A stretch of 64,000 nt of DNA from Rhodococcus qingshengii JCM 15477 (GCF_023221595.1 NZ_CP096563.1:5947001-6011000); one strand, 5' to 3'. Numbered from the stretch's first letter, positions 52,569 to 61,500 are shown. Numbers and translations are program-made. The notes: generated by a model from the sequence alone, not told the origin.

Positions 52569-54314
52569 ATGAACTCGAAACTCCTACGCGGCTCTGCGAT
52601 TGCAACCGTCTCGGTACTGGCCGGCGGCTTGTTCTCCATCGTCGGCGGCGGGATCGCCTCGGCTGCCCCCGAGACCAAGAGCGTGGCCTCCACAACTGCA
52701 TGCCATGTGCGCGAGATGGACGGTGTGGCAAGCCCGATCACGTTCAACGAGACACTCGGCTCGGGAGTCACCATCACCGCGCCGACCACCGCGGCACCAG
52801 GTGAGACCGTCACCTACCGCGTGCAGCCGAACGAGATGAAGACAAACAGCGGCGGCCATGCCAGCCGTGGAGTCGTGCATTGGGCCCGGATCAAGTACGA
52901 CTTCGACATCCCGTCCGGCGTCGAATTCGTGAGTTCCCAGCTTGTGGCGGACAGTGCGTACGGCCTCGGATCCGACAGTGCCACTCCGACAGTCACACGG
53001 ATCGACGACGGCGGTAATCCATCGGCATCCGGTACGCACCTGCGTATCTCCGGATCGAATCGAACCACCGGAAACGGTCCGTCCTCCGCAGTTCGATCGA
53101 GTGACGGCATCATCGTCGGTGCCAACACCAAGTTCCGACTCCCCGCAGTCGACGTCACGGTCAAAGCTGGTGCGGCCGGTACCGAGATCAAGCCTTCGCT
53201 GAGGGTTTCCGATCCCGGTTCCGCCAACTACGACGACGACCGAAATGCGCTCACATTCGTCCAGCGCGAAAAGGATGTCTTCACAGTCAACTACTGGGAG
53301 CGCTACAACTGCTCCCCGCGGGACAACAGGAACTCCGGCCTCAACGCCGGTGGGCAGGCCCTGACCACCATCTACGTCAGCCAACCGACAACCACCACAA
53401 TCCAGATGCCCGGCTCGATCCAAGCCAGCACACCGACCGAGCTTGTCGCAAAGGTGGATCCGGCTCCGGTCAACGGAAACGTGCAGTTCAGGGTGGACGG
53501 CGCCGACGTCGGTACACCGGTCACTCCGGGCGCCGACGGCACTGCCCGGCTACCGCATACCTTCTTCACCGCCGGAACCGCGCGGGTCTCCGCAACGTTC
53601 CAGGGAGTCAACGGATTCCAGAGTTCCAACTCGACCGAGGCGATGGTGACGGTGACTGCCGCACCTGTCGTCAAGCAGACCGACACGGCCGTGAACGTTC
53701 CCACCGATGCAAAGACGGGCGTATCGGTGTCGCTGAGGGCGCAGGTCACGCCGACACCCGCCGGTGGCACTCTCCAGTTCAAGGACGGCGCTGCAGATAT
53801 CGGCGCTCCGATCCCGGTGGGCGCTGACGGCAAAGCCACTCTGGAACATGCCTTCACCTCGGCTGGATCTCATGCCGTCTCGGCCTACTACTCCGGCGCA
53901 ACAGGATTCATGCCGTCGATGGCATCCGCTCAAACGGTCACCGTGTCTGATCCCGCACCGTCCGATGTCACCACCTCGACCTCACTGGCAGCTCCCGCGA
54001 CGACCAAGCAGAATGTCGCGGCAGAACTGTCCGCGACGGTCACCCCCAACCCCGGCGGGGGCTCGGTTCAGTTCTACGACGGCGACCAACCCATCGGACA
54101 GCCCGTTGTCGTCGGAGTCGATGGAGTGGCGCGACTGACGCACACTTTCGCATCGACGGGCGATCATCGGATCAAGGCGTCATACGCCGGGCGAAGTGGA
54201 TTCACACAGTCCGCGTCGGACGAATCCGTCGTCAAGGTTTCTGCTGCGCCTGACGACGGCGGGAACGGCGGTTCGGGCAGCCTCGGTTCACTGGGCGGTC
54301 TCTTCGGTTCCTGA
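52569..54314 (+). CDS. Secreted protein with three Ig-like repeat domains
   Basis: The 581-residue paralogue of the preceding protein has a signal peptide (ATVSVLAGGLFSIVGG, cleavage near ASAAP), the same N-terminal domain (CHVREMDG to NCSPRDNRNSGLNAGG) and three Ig-like domains of about 90 residues, each with a GxVQF/GTLQF-type strand. The tail is GSLGSLGGLFGS. I use ATG 52569 (CAGG eight to ten bases upstream); an in-frame GTG at 52536 would overlap the previous gene. One versus three repeats suggests expansion after gene duplication. Confidence 0.85.
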   Translation: MNSKLLRGSAIATVSVLAGGLFSIVGGGIASAAPETKSVASTTACHVREMDGVASPITFNETLGSGVTITAPTTAAPGETVTYRVQPNEMKTNSGGHASRGVVHWARIKYDFDIPSGVEFVSSQLVADSAYGLGSDSATPTVTRIDDGGNPSASGTHLRISGSNRTTGNGPSSAVRSSDGIIVGANTKFRLPAVDVTVKAGAAGTEIKPSLRVSDPGSANYDDDRNALTFVQREKDVFTVNYWERYNCSPRDNRNSGLNAGGQALTTIYVSQPTTTTIQMPGSIQASTPTELVAKVDPAPVNGNVQFRVDGADVGTPVTPGADGTARLPHTFFTAGTARVSATFQGVNGFQSSNSTEAMVTVTAAPVVKQTDTAVNVPTDAKTGVSVSLRAQVTPTPAGGTLQFKDGAADIGAPIPVGADGKATLEHAFTSAGSHAVSAYYSGATGFMPSMASAQTVTVSDPAPSDVTTSTSLAAPATTKQNVAAELSATVTPNPGGGSVQFYDGDQPIGQPVVVGVDGVARLTHTFASTGDHRIKASYAGRSGFTQSASDESVVKVSAAPDDGGNGGSGSLGSLGGLFGS

Positions 54315-54330
54315 TCGAATTCTTCTCGAC

Positions 54331-54369
54331 GCTGTTGCCGCTGCACCGATTCGGAGCAGCGGCAGCAGC
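54331..54369. terminator. Hairpin terminator after the Ig-repeat genes
   Basis: GCTGTTGCCGCTGC (54331-54344) pairs with GCAGCGGCAGCAGC (54356-54369) in 13 of 14 positions around an 11-base loop, 17 bases after the stop. The stem is strong but no T-run follows. Confidence 0.6.
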
Positions 54370-54418
54370 CTGTTGCGGCCGTGGTCATAGAACTGATTGA
54401 TTTATCGATGGAGCACAA

Positions 54419-56542
54419 GTGTCCAGGAATTCTCTTTCTCGACGGTCGTTTCTCGCCGCCGGGGTCGGTGCAACTGCAGTCGCCGCTACTTCCCTTCTCC
54501 CGCCGTCGCTTCAGCGTGTACTGGCGACACCCGTCAACTCCGGCGGGCTCGATTCGATCGAGCATGTAGTCCTCGTCATGCAGGAGAACCGATCTTTCGA
54601 TCACTACTACGGCGCACTGAGGGGTGTTCGCGGATTCGGGGATCCGAATGCGCTGCGTCTGCGCGGCGGCAACAGCGTCTTCGAACAACCCGGGCCTACC
54701 GGTCCTGTGCTCCCCTTCCCTATCCGCGATTCGGCTGCGGCGCAACGCATGGACACCCAGAACGTGACCGGACTCGACCACAGCTGGGCGGGCGGACATG
54801 CCGCACTCGCCGACGGCTGGCACGACGGTTGGATCGCGGCAAAAACCGGCACGACGATGGCCTACTACGACCGGCAAGACATTCCCTTTCACTACGAACT
54901 GGCGGACGCGTTCACGATCTGCGACGCCTACCACTGCTCCGTTCCGACGTCCACGAGCCCCAACCGGAACTATTGGGTCTCTGGATACACGGGATACGAG
55001 CCACTTTCGCCGAATCCAACCGAGTCGGTCCTGCCTTCGGATCCACCCGGTCCCGGGGGACGAGCTGTAACCAACGCGGCCTACAACCCCTGGCACGCCG
55101 GTTACGGATGGACGACGGTCCCCGAGCGGTTGCAGTCCGCCGGCATTTCCTGGAAGACCTACCAGGAGTGGGACAACTTCGGAGACAACAACCTCGAATA
55201 CTTCACCGCCTTCAAGAAAGTGGCGGCAGGGCTGCTTGGCCGGCCGAGCCTGCTCCCCTACGAAATCCAGACCTTGGCCGGGTTCTATCTCGCCCTGCCG
55301 TCGATGCCGGCGCCGGTCCAGGACGCAGCGGTACTGGCCCTCGCGAATGCCGCAGACCAACTGTCGCCTGCTGATCGCCAACTCTACGATCGCGCGCTGT
55401 ACCGATCCCGGCCCGGCACACTGGCTGCCGAGTTCAGGAAAGACGTCGAGTCCGGTCGACTGCCGCAAGTCAGCTATCTCGTTCCGTCCGAGGTGGATTC
55501 GGAGCACCCATCGGGTTCGTCACCGGCAGCGAGCGCAACACTGCTCTATCAAGTACTCGACGCCATCGCGTCCGATCCGGATCTGTGGACGAAGACGGCC
55601 GTGATCGTCAACTTCGACGAGAACGACGGGTACTTCGACCATGTACCGCCACCTCGACCGCCGCGCTCGGTCGAAGCCGAATGGGTCGGTAATCAGCCGC
55701 TCGGTCTCGGCCCGCGGGTGCCTATGACGATCATCTCGCCGTGGACTGTTGGCGGTTTCGTTTGTTCACAAGTGTTCGACCACACGTCCGTCACGCAGTT
55801 CCTGGAGACGCGGTTCGGAATCACGCAACCGGAAATCGACCCGTGGCGACGCACGGTGAGTGGCGACCTGACGTCGGCGTTCGACTTCGCCAACCCGCGT
55901 AGTCGACCGACTTTGGCGCGCCCGCAACCCACTCCGGCGCTGGAACCGCGGTGGACACCGACCCCGCCCACCGAACAGAGAATGCCTCTGCAGGAGAACG
56001 GCACTAGACCAGCACGGGCACTTCCCTATCAACCCGACGCCTACACGACGGTGAACCCGGAAACCGGCTCGTTGGCGGTCCATCTGGTCAATACCGGTGC
56101 CGCATCAACGCACCTGGCCATGTACCCGTACGCAGGTGAGTTCGACGAGCCACGGCATTACGACGTCGTCGGCGAGGTCGACGACACCGTTGCGCTCAGG
56201 GATCGCGTCTACAGCCTGAATCTGTTGGGTCCCAACGGTTTCAGGCGCGAGTTCAGTGGAGCTACAGACAGTGCGGCAGCTTCGCTCGACGTCTCGACAA
56301 CTGTCGACGCAGGGACGCGCACGCTTGTACTGACGGCGACCAATTCCGGAAGTCGTGCACTGACGGTCAATGTGGACGGAAACCGACGCAAACTCGCTGC
56401 CGGTGCACACTCTCAGTGGACGGTGCGTTCGGTGGACGGCTGGTATCAGGCCGCCGTGACGGTCGACGAAGATCCTGAATTCAAGCGCGTGCTCGTCGGA
56501 CACATCGAAAACGGGCGGACCAGCGTAAGCCAACCGACGTGA
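54419..56542 (+). CDS. Tat-exported phosphocholine-specific phospholipase C
   Basis: The 707-residue enzyme cleaves phosphatidylcholine and related lipids outside the cell. The Tat signal is LSRRSFLAAG. The phosphoesterase domain shows VVLVMQENRSFDHYYGALRG (about 49-68), FTICDAYHCSVPTSTSPNR and VNFDENDGYFDHVPPP. Two C-terminal DUF756-type beta domains follow (about 530-705), as in PlcN/PlcH. The start is GTG 54419 with GGAG upstream. It stands next to an endoglycoceramidase gene, forming a lipid-degrading secreted group. Confidence 0.93.
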   Translation: MSRNSLSRRSFLAAGVGATAVAATSLLPPSLQRVLATPVNSGGLDSIEHVVLVMQENRSFDHYYGALRGVRGFGDPNALRLRGGNSVFEQPGPTGPVLPFPIRDSAAAQRMDTQNVTGLDHSWAGGHAALADGWHDGWIAAKTGTTMAYYDRQDIPFHYELADAFTICDAYHCSVPTSTSPNRNYWVSGYTGYEPLSPNPTESVLPSDPPGPGGRAVTNAAYNPWHAGYGWTTVPERLQSAGISWKTYQEWDNFGDNNLEYFTAFKKVAAGLLGRPSLLPYEIQTLAGFYLALPSMPAPVQDAAVLALANAADQLSPADRQLYDRALYRSRPGTLAAEFRKDVESGRLPQVSYLVPSEVDSEHPSGSSPAASATLLYQVLDAIASDPDLWTKTAVIVNFDENDGYFDHVPPPRPPRSVEAEWVGNQPLGLGPRVPMTIISPWTVGGFVCSQVFDHTSVTQFLETRFGITQPEIDPWRRTVSGDLTSAFDFANPRSRPTLARPQPTPALEPRWTPTPPTEQRMPLQENGTRPARALPYQPDAYTTVNPETGSLAVHLVNTGAASTHLAMYPYAGEFDEPRHYDVVGEVDDTVALRDRVYSLNLLGPNGFRREFSGATDSAAASLDVSTTVDAGTRTLVLTATNSGSRALTVNVDGNRRKLAAGAHSQWTVRSVDGWYQAAVTVDEDPEFKRVLVGHIENGRTSVSQPT

Positions 56543-56622
56543 ATCGACACCGAGCGTTCAAGCCCAGGGCCGAATCCCCATTCGGACAAGTCAATCCATC
56601 CACACACCCAGAAGGAGTTTCC

Positions 56623-58092
56623 GTGCGTCGTATCCCGCTCTCAGCACTGATAGTCGCGGGCTCACTGATACTGGGCGGCGGAATTGCCGCGGCTCAGGGC
56701 AGCCTGCCCACGTCGGGGAGCGCCGATGGCACGTCGGTGCCACCGTCGTACCTGACCGACGACGCCGGGCGCTCCTTGATCCTGCGAGGGTTCAACACGG
56801 CGTCGAGCGCAAAGAGCGCACCCGACGGCATGCCGAAGTTCACCGAAGCCGATCTCGAGCGCGAACATGCCGACATGGGAACAAATTTCGTGCGTTTCCT
56901 GATCTCCTGGCGTTCGGTGGAGCCAGAGCCGGGACAGTACGACCAGGAATATCTGGACCGCGTCGAGGACCGAGTCAGCTGGTACGCCGAGCGCGGCTAC
57001 AAGGTCATGCTCGACATGCATCAAGACGTCTACTCCGGCGCGATCACACCAGAGGGCAACAGTGGCAACGGCGCCGGCAACATCGGCAACGGCGCGCCGG
57101 CCTGGGCGACCTACATGGACGGCCTTCCGGTCAGCCCTCAAGACCGGTGGGAGCTGTACTACGTCCAACCCGGTGTGATGCGTGCATTCGACAACTTCTG
57201 GAACACCACCGGCCAACATCCCGAACTGGTCGAGCACTACGCGAACGCCTGGCAGGCGGTGGCCGAACGTTTTGCAGGCAATGACACCGTCGTGGCATAC
57301 GACCTGATGAACGAGCCGTGGGGCGGTTCCCTCCAAGGCCCCGCCTTCGAAGGTGGGCCCCTCGCTGCCTTGTATCAGCGAACCACCAACGCCATCAGGG
57401 AAGTTGATCAGGACAGCTGGGTGTGTGTGGCCCCGCAGGCCGTCGGCGTCAACCAAGGTGTCCCCAGCGGGCTCACGAAGATCAACGACCCACGAGCCGG
57501 CGAACAGCGAATCGCCTACTGCCCACACCTGTACCCGCTGCCCCTCGACCTCGGTGACGGATACTCCGGCCTCTCACGCACACTCACCGACGCGACCATC
57601 GACACCTGGCGCGACAGCGTCGAACACATCGCAGGCAACGTACTCGGCGGCGTTCCGATCATTCTCGGCGAATTCGGGCTCGACACAACACTGCCCGGCG
57701 CAACCGACTACATCGACCGCGTCTACACGACCGCCCGAGACCTCGGCGCGGGTGTCTCCTACTGGTCCAGTGATCCAGGTCCTTGGGGCCCGTACCTGCC
57801 GGACGGATCGCAGACACTCCTCGTCGACACCCTGAACAAGCCGTATCCGCGTGCCGTCGCGGGCACACCCACCGAATGGTCCTCGACCGTTGACCGCCTT
57901 CAGCTGACGTTCACCCCGAACCCCGCGGTAACGGCACCGACCGAGATCTATCTACCCGAGAGCGGCTTTCCCGGCGGCGTCGACGTCGCGGGCGCCGACA
58001 TCGTGAACTGGAACCCCCAAAGCCGGCTTCTCACAGTGGAAACCGCGGACGACGCGGGCCCCGTCACAGTCACGGTGACGCCGGCAAGCTGA
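56623..58092 (+). CDS. Endoglycoceramidase (GH5), secreted
   Basis: The 489-residue glycosidase cuts the bond between oligosaccharide and ceramide in glycosphingolipids. The Sec signal is ALIVAGSLILGGGIAAAQG. The GH5 barrel has the acid/base Glu231 in DLMNEPWGG and nucleophile Glu350 in ILGEFGLDT, very close to the E233 and E351 reported for Rhodococcus EGCase II, which is about the same length. A C-terminal beta domain follows (about 410-489). The start is GTG 56623 with GAAGGAG six bases upstream. Strong pointer to the genus. Confidence 0.92.
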   Translation: MRRIPLSALIVAGSLILGGGIAAAQGSLPTSGSADGTSVPPSYLTDDAGRSLILRGFNTASSAKSAPDGMPKFTEADLEREHADMGTNFVRFLISWRSVEPEPGQYDQEYLDRVEDRVSWYAERGYKVMLDMHQDVYSGAITPEGNSGNGAGNIGNGAPAWATYMDGLPVSPQDRWELYYVQPGVMRAFDNFWNTTGQHPELVEHYANAWQAVAERFAGNDTVVAYDLMNEPWGGSLQGPAFEGGPLAALYQRTTNAIREVDQDSWVCVAPQAVGVNQGVPSGLTKINDPRAGEQRIAYCPHLYPLPLDLGDGYSGLSRTLTDATIDTWRDSVEHIAGNVLGGVPIILGEFGLDTTLPGATDYIDRVYTTARDLGAGVSYWSSDPGPWGPYLPDGSQTLLVDTLNKPYPRAVAGTPTEWSSTVDRLQLTFTPNPAVTAPTEIYLPESGFPGGVDVAGADIVNWNPQSRLLTVETADDAGPVTVTVTPAS

Positions 58093-58175
58093 CCGCGAGC
58101 GCCGAGATTCCTGGATATTTGTCCGGTTCTTTCGTAACGTACAAGCGACGGGTGATCGGCCGACGGAAGGCGAGT

Positions 58176-59237
58176 ATGTCCACGGAGAAGATGTCTGTCC
58201 AAGATCGTGTTGCGCGGGTGGTGCTCGATGTCGTCGGCGCCTTACCGACCGGCGCGCAGCGCATTCTCGGTGGCAAGCCGAAGGAGATCGACGGGCAGAC
58301 TCTGCACCCCGAGATCCAGCTTGCGCTGAGATTGCTCTCAGCGGTCGAAGGTACGAGCTTCGAGCATCTTCCGGTCGAAGAGGGACGGGCTCAGATCGAC
58401 GCCGAATCGCGACTGTTCGGCGGTACGCCCATCGACATCGAGACGGTACGTGACCTCGAGATCCCGGCCGGGGATCACGCGATTCCGGCTCGGCTGTATC
58501 GCCCGGCCGGAGTCTCAACGCCCGCTCCACTTTTGGTGTACTTCCACGGCGGCGGGTTCGTCCTCGGCAGCCTCGAGAGCGGCGACAGTGTGTGCCGCTT
58601 CCTGGCCCGCCACGGCGAGGTCAGTATGTTGTCGGTGGACTACCGGTTAGCACCGGAGTTCCCGTTCCCCGCCGGGGTCGATGACGCCGTCGCCGCATTC
58701 CGGTACTGCGTCGAGCATGCCACAGATCTGGGTGCAGATCCGAAATCCATTGCGGTAGGCGGAGACAGCGCGGGCGGGAACCTGGCTGCCGTCGTCGCGC
58801 AGTCCACGACCGAAGACGACGTCAAACCAGTATTCCAACTGCTCTTCTTCCCCTGGGTGGACCTTTCGTCGAAGCGCCCTTCGCACAAGATGTTCGGCAC
58901 CGACTTCTTTCTCACCGACGCCCAACTCGACTGGTATGCAGCCCATTACCTGTCGGGCGGCGCTTCGGCTCTCGACCCGCGAGTCTCACCGCTGCTCACT
59001 CCGGACCTGGCCGGCCTACCGCCCGCGTACGTTGCCGTCGCCGGTTTCGACCCACTACGCGACGAGGGTGAGGAATACGCGAACCGGCTGCGAGAGGCCG
59101 GAGTCCCGGTTGCACTCAGGCGTCACAGTGGATTGATCCATGCCTTCGTCAACACCACCGGTGTCGGCCATACCGGTCAAGATGCGATGTTCGAGGCCTG
59201 CGGCGCTCTGCGGGTTGGACTTTCGGGCCCGCACTGA
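58176..59237 (+). CDS. Alpha/beta hydrolase, HSL-family esterase/lipase
   Basis: The 353-residue esterase of the hormone-sensitive-lipase family has the oxyanion motif YFHGGGFVLGS and the nucleophile GDSAGG (VGGDSAGGNLAAV). A conserved Asp lies in VAGFDPLRDEGEEYA and the terminal His in GLIHAFVNTT. It has no signal peptide. ATG 58176 has GGAAGG about ten bases upstream. Acts on short-chain esters; exact substrate unknown. It could process lipid fragments from the preceding secreted enzymes, but that is only suggested by position. Confidence 0.92.
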   Translation: MSTEKMSVQDRVARVVLDVVGALPTGAQRILGGKPKEIDGQTLHPEIQLALRLLSAVEGTSFEHLPVEEGRAQIDAESRLFGGTPIDIETVRDLEIPAGDHAIPARLYRPAGVSTPAPLLVYFHGGGFVLGSLESGDSVCRFLARHGEVSMLSVDYRLAPEFPFPAGVDDAVAAFRYCVEHATDLGADPKSIAVGGDSAGGNLAAVVAQSTTEDDVKPVFQLLFFPWVDLSSKRPSHKMFGTDFFLTDAQLDWYAAHYLSGGASALDPRVSPLLTPDLAGLPPAYVAVAGFDPLRDEGEEYANRLREAGVPVALRRHSGLIHAFVNTTGVGHTGQDAMFEACGALRVGLSGPH

Positions 59238-59245
59238 GGGCAGGG

Positions 59246-59572
59246 TCACGAAACGGGGAGTGCCAGATCCGCCCACTCGACCATCGCTTCGAGCACGGAG
59301 CGCAGTTCCATCCCCGTCGCGGTGAGTTCGTACTCCACTCGCGGCGGCACCTCGGCGTAGGCAGTCCGGGTCACCAGATCGAACTCCTCGAATCGCTTGA
59401 GTCTGGCGGAAAGTGTCCTGGGACTGATGCCGGGCAATGCGCGTCGTAGTTCCGTGAAGCGCATCGGGCCGTGCGTGAGCTCACGAACGATCAGCGTTGC
59501 CCACGGTCCGTCCAGAACCAGCAGAAAGCGCGCGACGCCGCACTCCGGAAGCACGTGACCTGATTCACTCAT
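59246..59572 (-). CDS. HxlR-family redox regulator, QorR/YtfH-like
   Basis: The 108-residue DUF24/HxlR winged-helix protein (GPWATLIVRELTHGPMRFTE, LRRALPGISPRTLSARLKRF) has a single N-terminal Cys at position 11 (LPECGVARF), as in thiol-switch members such as QorR and YodB. It diverges from an NmrA-family quinone-reductase-like gene. The same pairing occurs in Corynebacterium (qorR-qor2) and E. coli (ytfH-ytfG). It is likely an oxidant- or quinone-responsive repressor. Confidence 0.9.
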   Translation of the reverse strand: MSESGHVLPECGVARFLLVLDGPWATLIVRELTHGPMRFTELRRALPGISPRTLSARLKRFEEFDLVTRTAYAEVPPRVEYELTATGMELRSVLEAMVEWADLALPVS

Positions 59573-59583
59573 CGATTCCCCAT

Positions 59584-59620
59584 TAGTTCACTTGAAGTAA
59601 CTGGTTCCCAATCTGAACTA
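59584..59620. promoter_or_regulatory. Probable HxlR operator
   Basis: The 7-base arms TAGTTCA (59584) and TGAACTA (ending 59620) flank 23 bases that include the small palindrome ACTT-G-AAGT (59590-59598). The site fills most of the 56-base divergent spacer, overlapping where both promoters must be. Confidence 0.5.
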
Positions 59621-59628
59621 TAGGCGTC

Positions 59629-60513
59629 ATGACTTACACAGTGCATGGCGCCACCGGCGCACAGGGTTCTCCCGTTCTCGCGGGATTGGTCGCGGCTCTC
59701 GCCGGATCTACAGGTGCCGAAGTCCGAGCAATCACCCGCAACCCCGACCAGACGTTCGAGGGTGCGAACACCGTCGTCGCGGACAATGCGTCAGCCGACT
59801 CTCTCGCCGATGCTTATCGCGGGGTAGACGGGGTGTTCTTCCACCTGCCACTCGCCGGTGACACCGAGACGCTAGCTGGTTACGCCCACAACGTTCTGGC
59901 AGCAGCAAGAGTGACACGTCCTTCGCGGTTCGTGATCTCTACCAGCGGCACGGTGACCCGCGACGCTACTTCGCCGCTTGCCGGTCCCAACACACCCGTT
60001 CTCTCCGAGCTCGTCGACGGACTCCGCGCCGAAGGTATCGCGGTGACCGTCCTGACCCCGCGTTTGTTCCTCGAGAATCTTCTTCTGCCCACCGTGCTGT
60101 CGGGGGTGAAAGACGAAGGGGTCCTGCGTTACCCACTGCGTGCCGATCTCGCGGTCGCATGGAGTTCACATCTCGACGTCGCTGATGCAGCCGTTGCGGC
60201 CCTGACTCTCGACGTAGCACCGGACGCGGTCGACATCGGACAGATTCCGGCGATCACCGGCGTCGAACTCGCCGAGGCATTCGCCGAACACTTCTCGCGC
60301 GCGGTAACTTTCGAAGCCGTGACGCCCGATGCCTTCGGTGCGTCGATTGCGCCGATCATCGGAGGGGGCGCAGCAGCCGGGGTTTCCCAGCTCTACACGG
60401 GACTCGAATCTGCCGACAGCGTCGCGTTCGACTCCGCGACGGGTTCTGCCGTTGCCTTGGGCATCGTCGCCCGCAGCACCCGGGCCTGGCTGGTAGATCT
60501 CGGAGTGAACTGA
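59629..60513 (+). CDS. NAD(P)H:quinone oxidoreductase type 2-like (NmrA/QorB family)
   Basis: The 294-residue NAD(P)-binding protein opens with YTVHGATGAQGSPVL (Rossmann motif), continues with VRAITRNPDQTF and VFFHLPLAGD, and has no classical SDR YxxxK. This is the NmrA/HSCARG branch that contains E. coli QorB, about the same length. It likely reduces quinones or senses redox state. Its partner is the divergent HxlR gene. A strong hairpin follows its stop. Confidence 0.87.
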   Translation: MTYTVHGATGAQGSPVLAGLVAALAGSTGAEVRAITRNPDQTFEGANTVVADNASADSLADAYRGVDGVFFHLPLAGDTETLAGYAHNVLAAARVTRPSRFVISTSGTVTRDATSPLAGPNTPVLSELVDGLRAEGIAVTVLTPRLFLENLLLPTVLSGVKDEGVLRYPLRADLAVAWSSHLDVADAAVAALTLDVAPDAVDIGQIPAITGVELAEAFAEHFSRAVTFEAVTPDAFGASIAPIIGGGAAAGVSQLYTGLESADSVAFDSATGSAVALGIVARSTRAWLVDLGVN

Positions 60514-60528
60514 CCGGAACAACGCAAA

Positions 60529-60564
60529 CGGCCGGCTCCGCGAAGTATCGCGTGGAGCCGGCCG
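60529..60564. terminator. Strong bidirectional terminator hairpin
   Basis: Perfect 11-base arms CGGCCGGCTCC and GGAGCCGGCCG flank a 14-base loop that itself can pair GCG with CGC. On the minus strand TTTGCGTTGTT follows. It ends the quinone-reductase gene and the convergent small gene. Confidence 0.85.
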
Positions 60565-60574
60565 ATTTCCGGGG

Positions 60575-60703
60575 TTACCGGTGCGTGCGGGTCTTCAACT
60601 GGCGGTTCAGCTGCCGACTCCCGAAGTCCAGACCGGCACCGTCACTGGTGGCCAGCACGGTGAGTCCAGCGGCGACCAGCAACGAAATAAGCACAACGCT
60701 CAT
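60575..60703 (-). CDS. 42-residue single-span membrane mini-protein
   Basis: A short frame starts at ATG 60703 and ends with TAA at 60575-60577. AAAGGTG lies about seven bases upstream of the start, and a strong terminator begins 11 bases beyond the stop. The product begins MSVVLISLLVAAGLTVLA, one hydrophobic helix, and ends in a basic, polar tail (RQLNRQLKTRTHR). I recognise no family. A ribosome site, helix and terminator together support a real small gene. It may be missed by length-limited gene calling. The 179 bases upstream hold its promoter; a GTAAC-TATGG-GTTAC repeat lies at 60799-60813. Confidence 0.7.
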   Translation of the reverse strand: MSVVLISLLVAAGLTVLATSDGAGLDFGSRQLNRQLKTRTHR

Positions 60704-60882
60704 GGTGAGTCACCTTTCTTCCTGTCGTGAAACGGTTTTGCGCCTCCGAGAAATGTCGACATATCCGGCACCCCACTTCAGCTGACCTCAAAGTATCTGT
60801 AACTATGGGTTACGCGCAATGTGTGGTCCCTCACCTGAAAGCGCAGGGTGATGCGCAGATCACGCTGCGTTCGACGGCGGAC

Positions 60883-61455
60883 TTACCTGGCCAGAACCAT
60901 GTTCACGAACTCGTCGGCGAGCGCGTGAGCGTCCACATCGCCGCGAGGAACCGCATCGGGCGCACTGTGCACCAGTTGCATCTGCCCCAGGTACATCGAA
61001 TACGCAAGTACGCCACGATGTTCCGCTTTCTGCCTGTCCATCCCCAGATCGACCAACAACGTCACGATGTAGGTAACTCGACGCTCGGTGACACGTCGAA
61101 CCGCCGCCGAAACCAAAGGATGGTCGATCCCGGCAAGCAGTTCCAACTCCGCACGGCGACCGGCCAATCCGGTCGTGACCGAATCCACCAGACGACGCAA
61201 CCTCACCTCCGCCGGTTCACCAGAGGACTCGACGGAGGAGATCAGTCTCTCGGTTGCCAAAACTTCCCACCGGCCGAGCGCAGCTTGCAGCAATTCGTCG
61301 CGGTTGGCGAAGTGCCAATAAAAGGAACCCTTGGTCGATCCGAGCGTGCGCGCCACCTTTTCCACTGCAACTGCATCAGGCCCATGGCTTGTCAGAGCCT
61401 GGAAAGCTGCATCGATCCACTGGTCACGAGAGAGTCGGGCGCGGGCATTCGTCAC
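60883..61455 (-). CDS. TetR/AcrR family transcriptional regulator
   Basis: The 190-residue TetR protein has the helix-turn-helix VAVEKVARTLGSTKGSFYWH and a C-terminal ligand domain. I choose GTG 61455 (VTNARARLSRDQW); longer in-frame starts would run through the operator. With so short a leader, translation may be nearly leaderless. It diverges from a DUF2867 gene across a long palindrome and probably controls both. Confidence 0.9.
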   Translation of the reverse strand: MTNARARLSRDQWIDAAFQALTSHGPDAVAVEKVARTLGSTKGSFYWHFANRDELLQAALGRWEVLATERLISSVESSGEPAEVRLRRLVDSVTTGLAGRRAELELLAGIDHPLVSAAVRRVTERRVTYIVTLLVDLGMDRQKAEHRGVLAYSMYLGQMQLVHSAPDAVPRGDVDAHALADEFVNMVLAR

Positions 61456-61457
61456 CT

Positions 61458-61500
61458 CCGTACGGTACCGTATGGGTAAGTTCCATACGGCACCGTACGG
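61458..61500. promoter_or_regulatory. 43-base operator with 18-base arms
   Basis: Left arm 61458-61475 and right arm 61483-61500 match as reverse complements at 17 of 18 positions around a 7-base spacer. Each arm also contains the self-complementary CCGTACGG plus CCGTATGG or CCATACGG, so up to four related half-sites are present. It fills the 53-base spacer between the TetR and DUF2867 genes. Confidence 0.8.
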
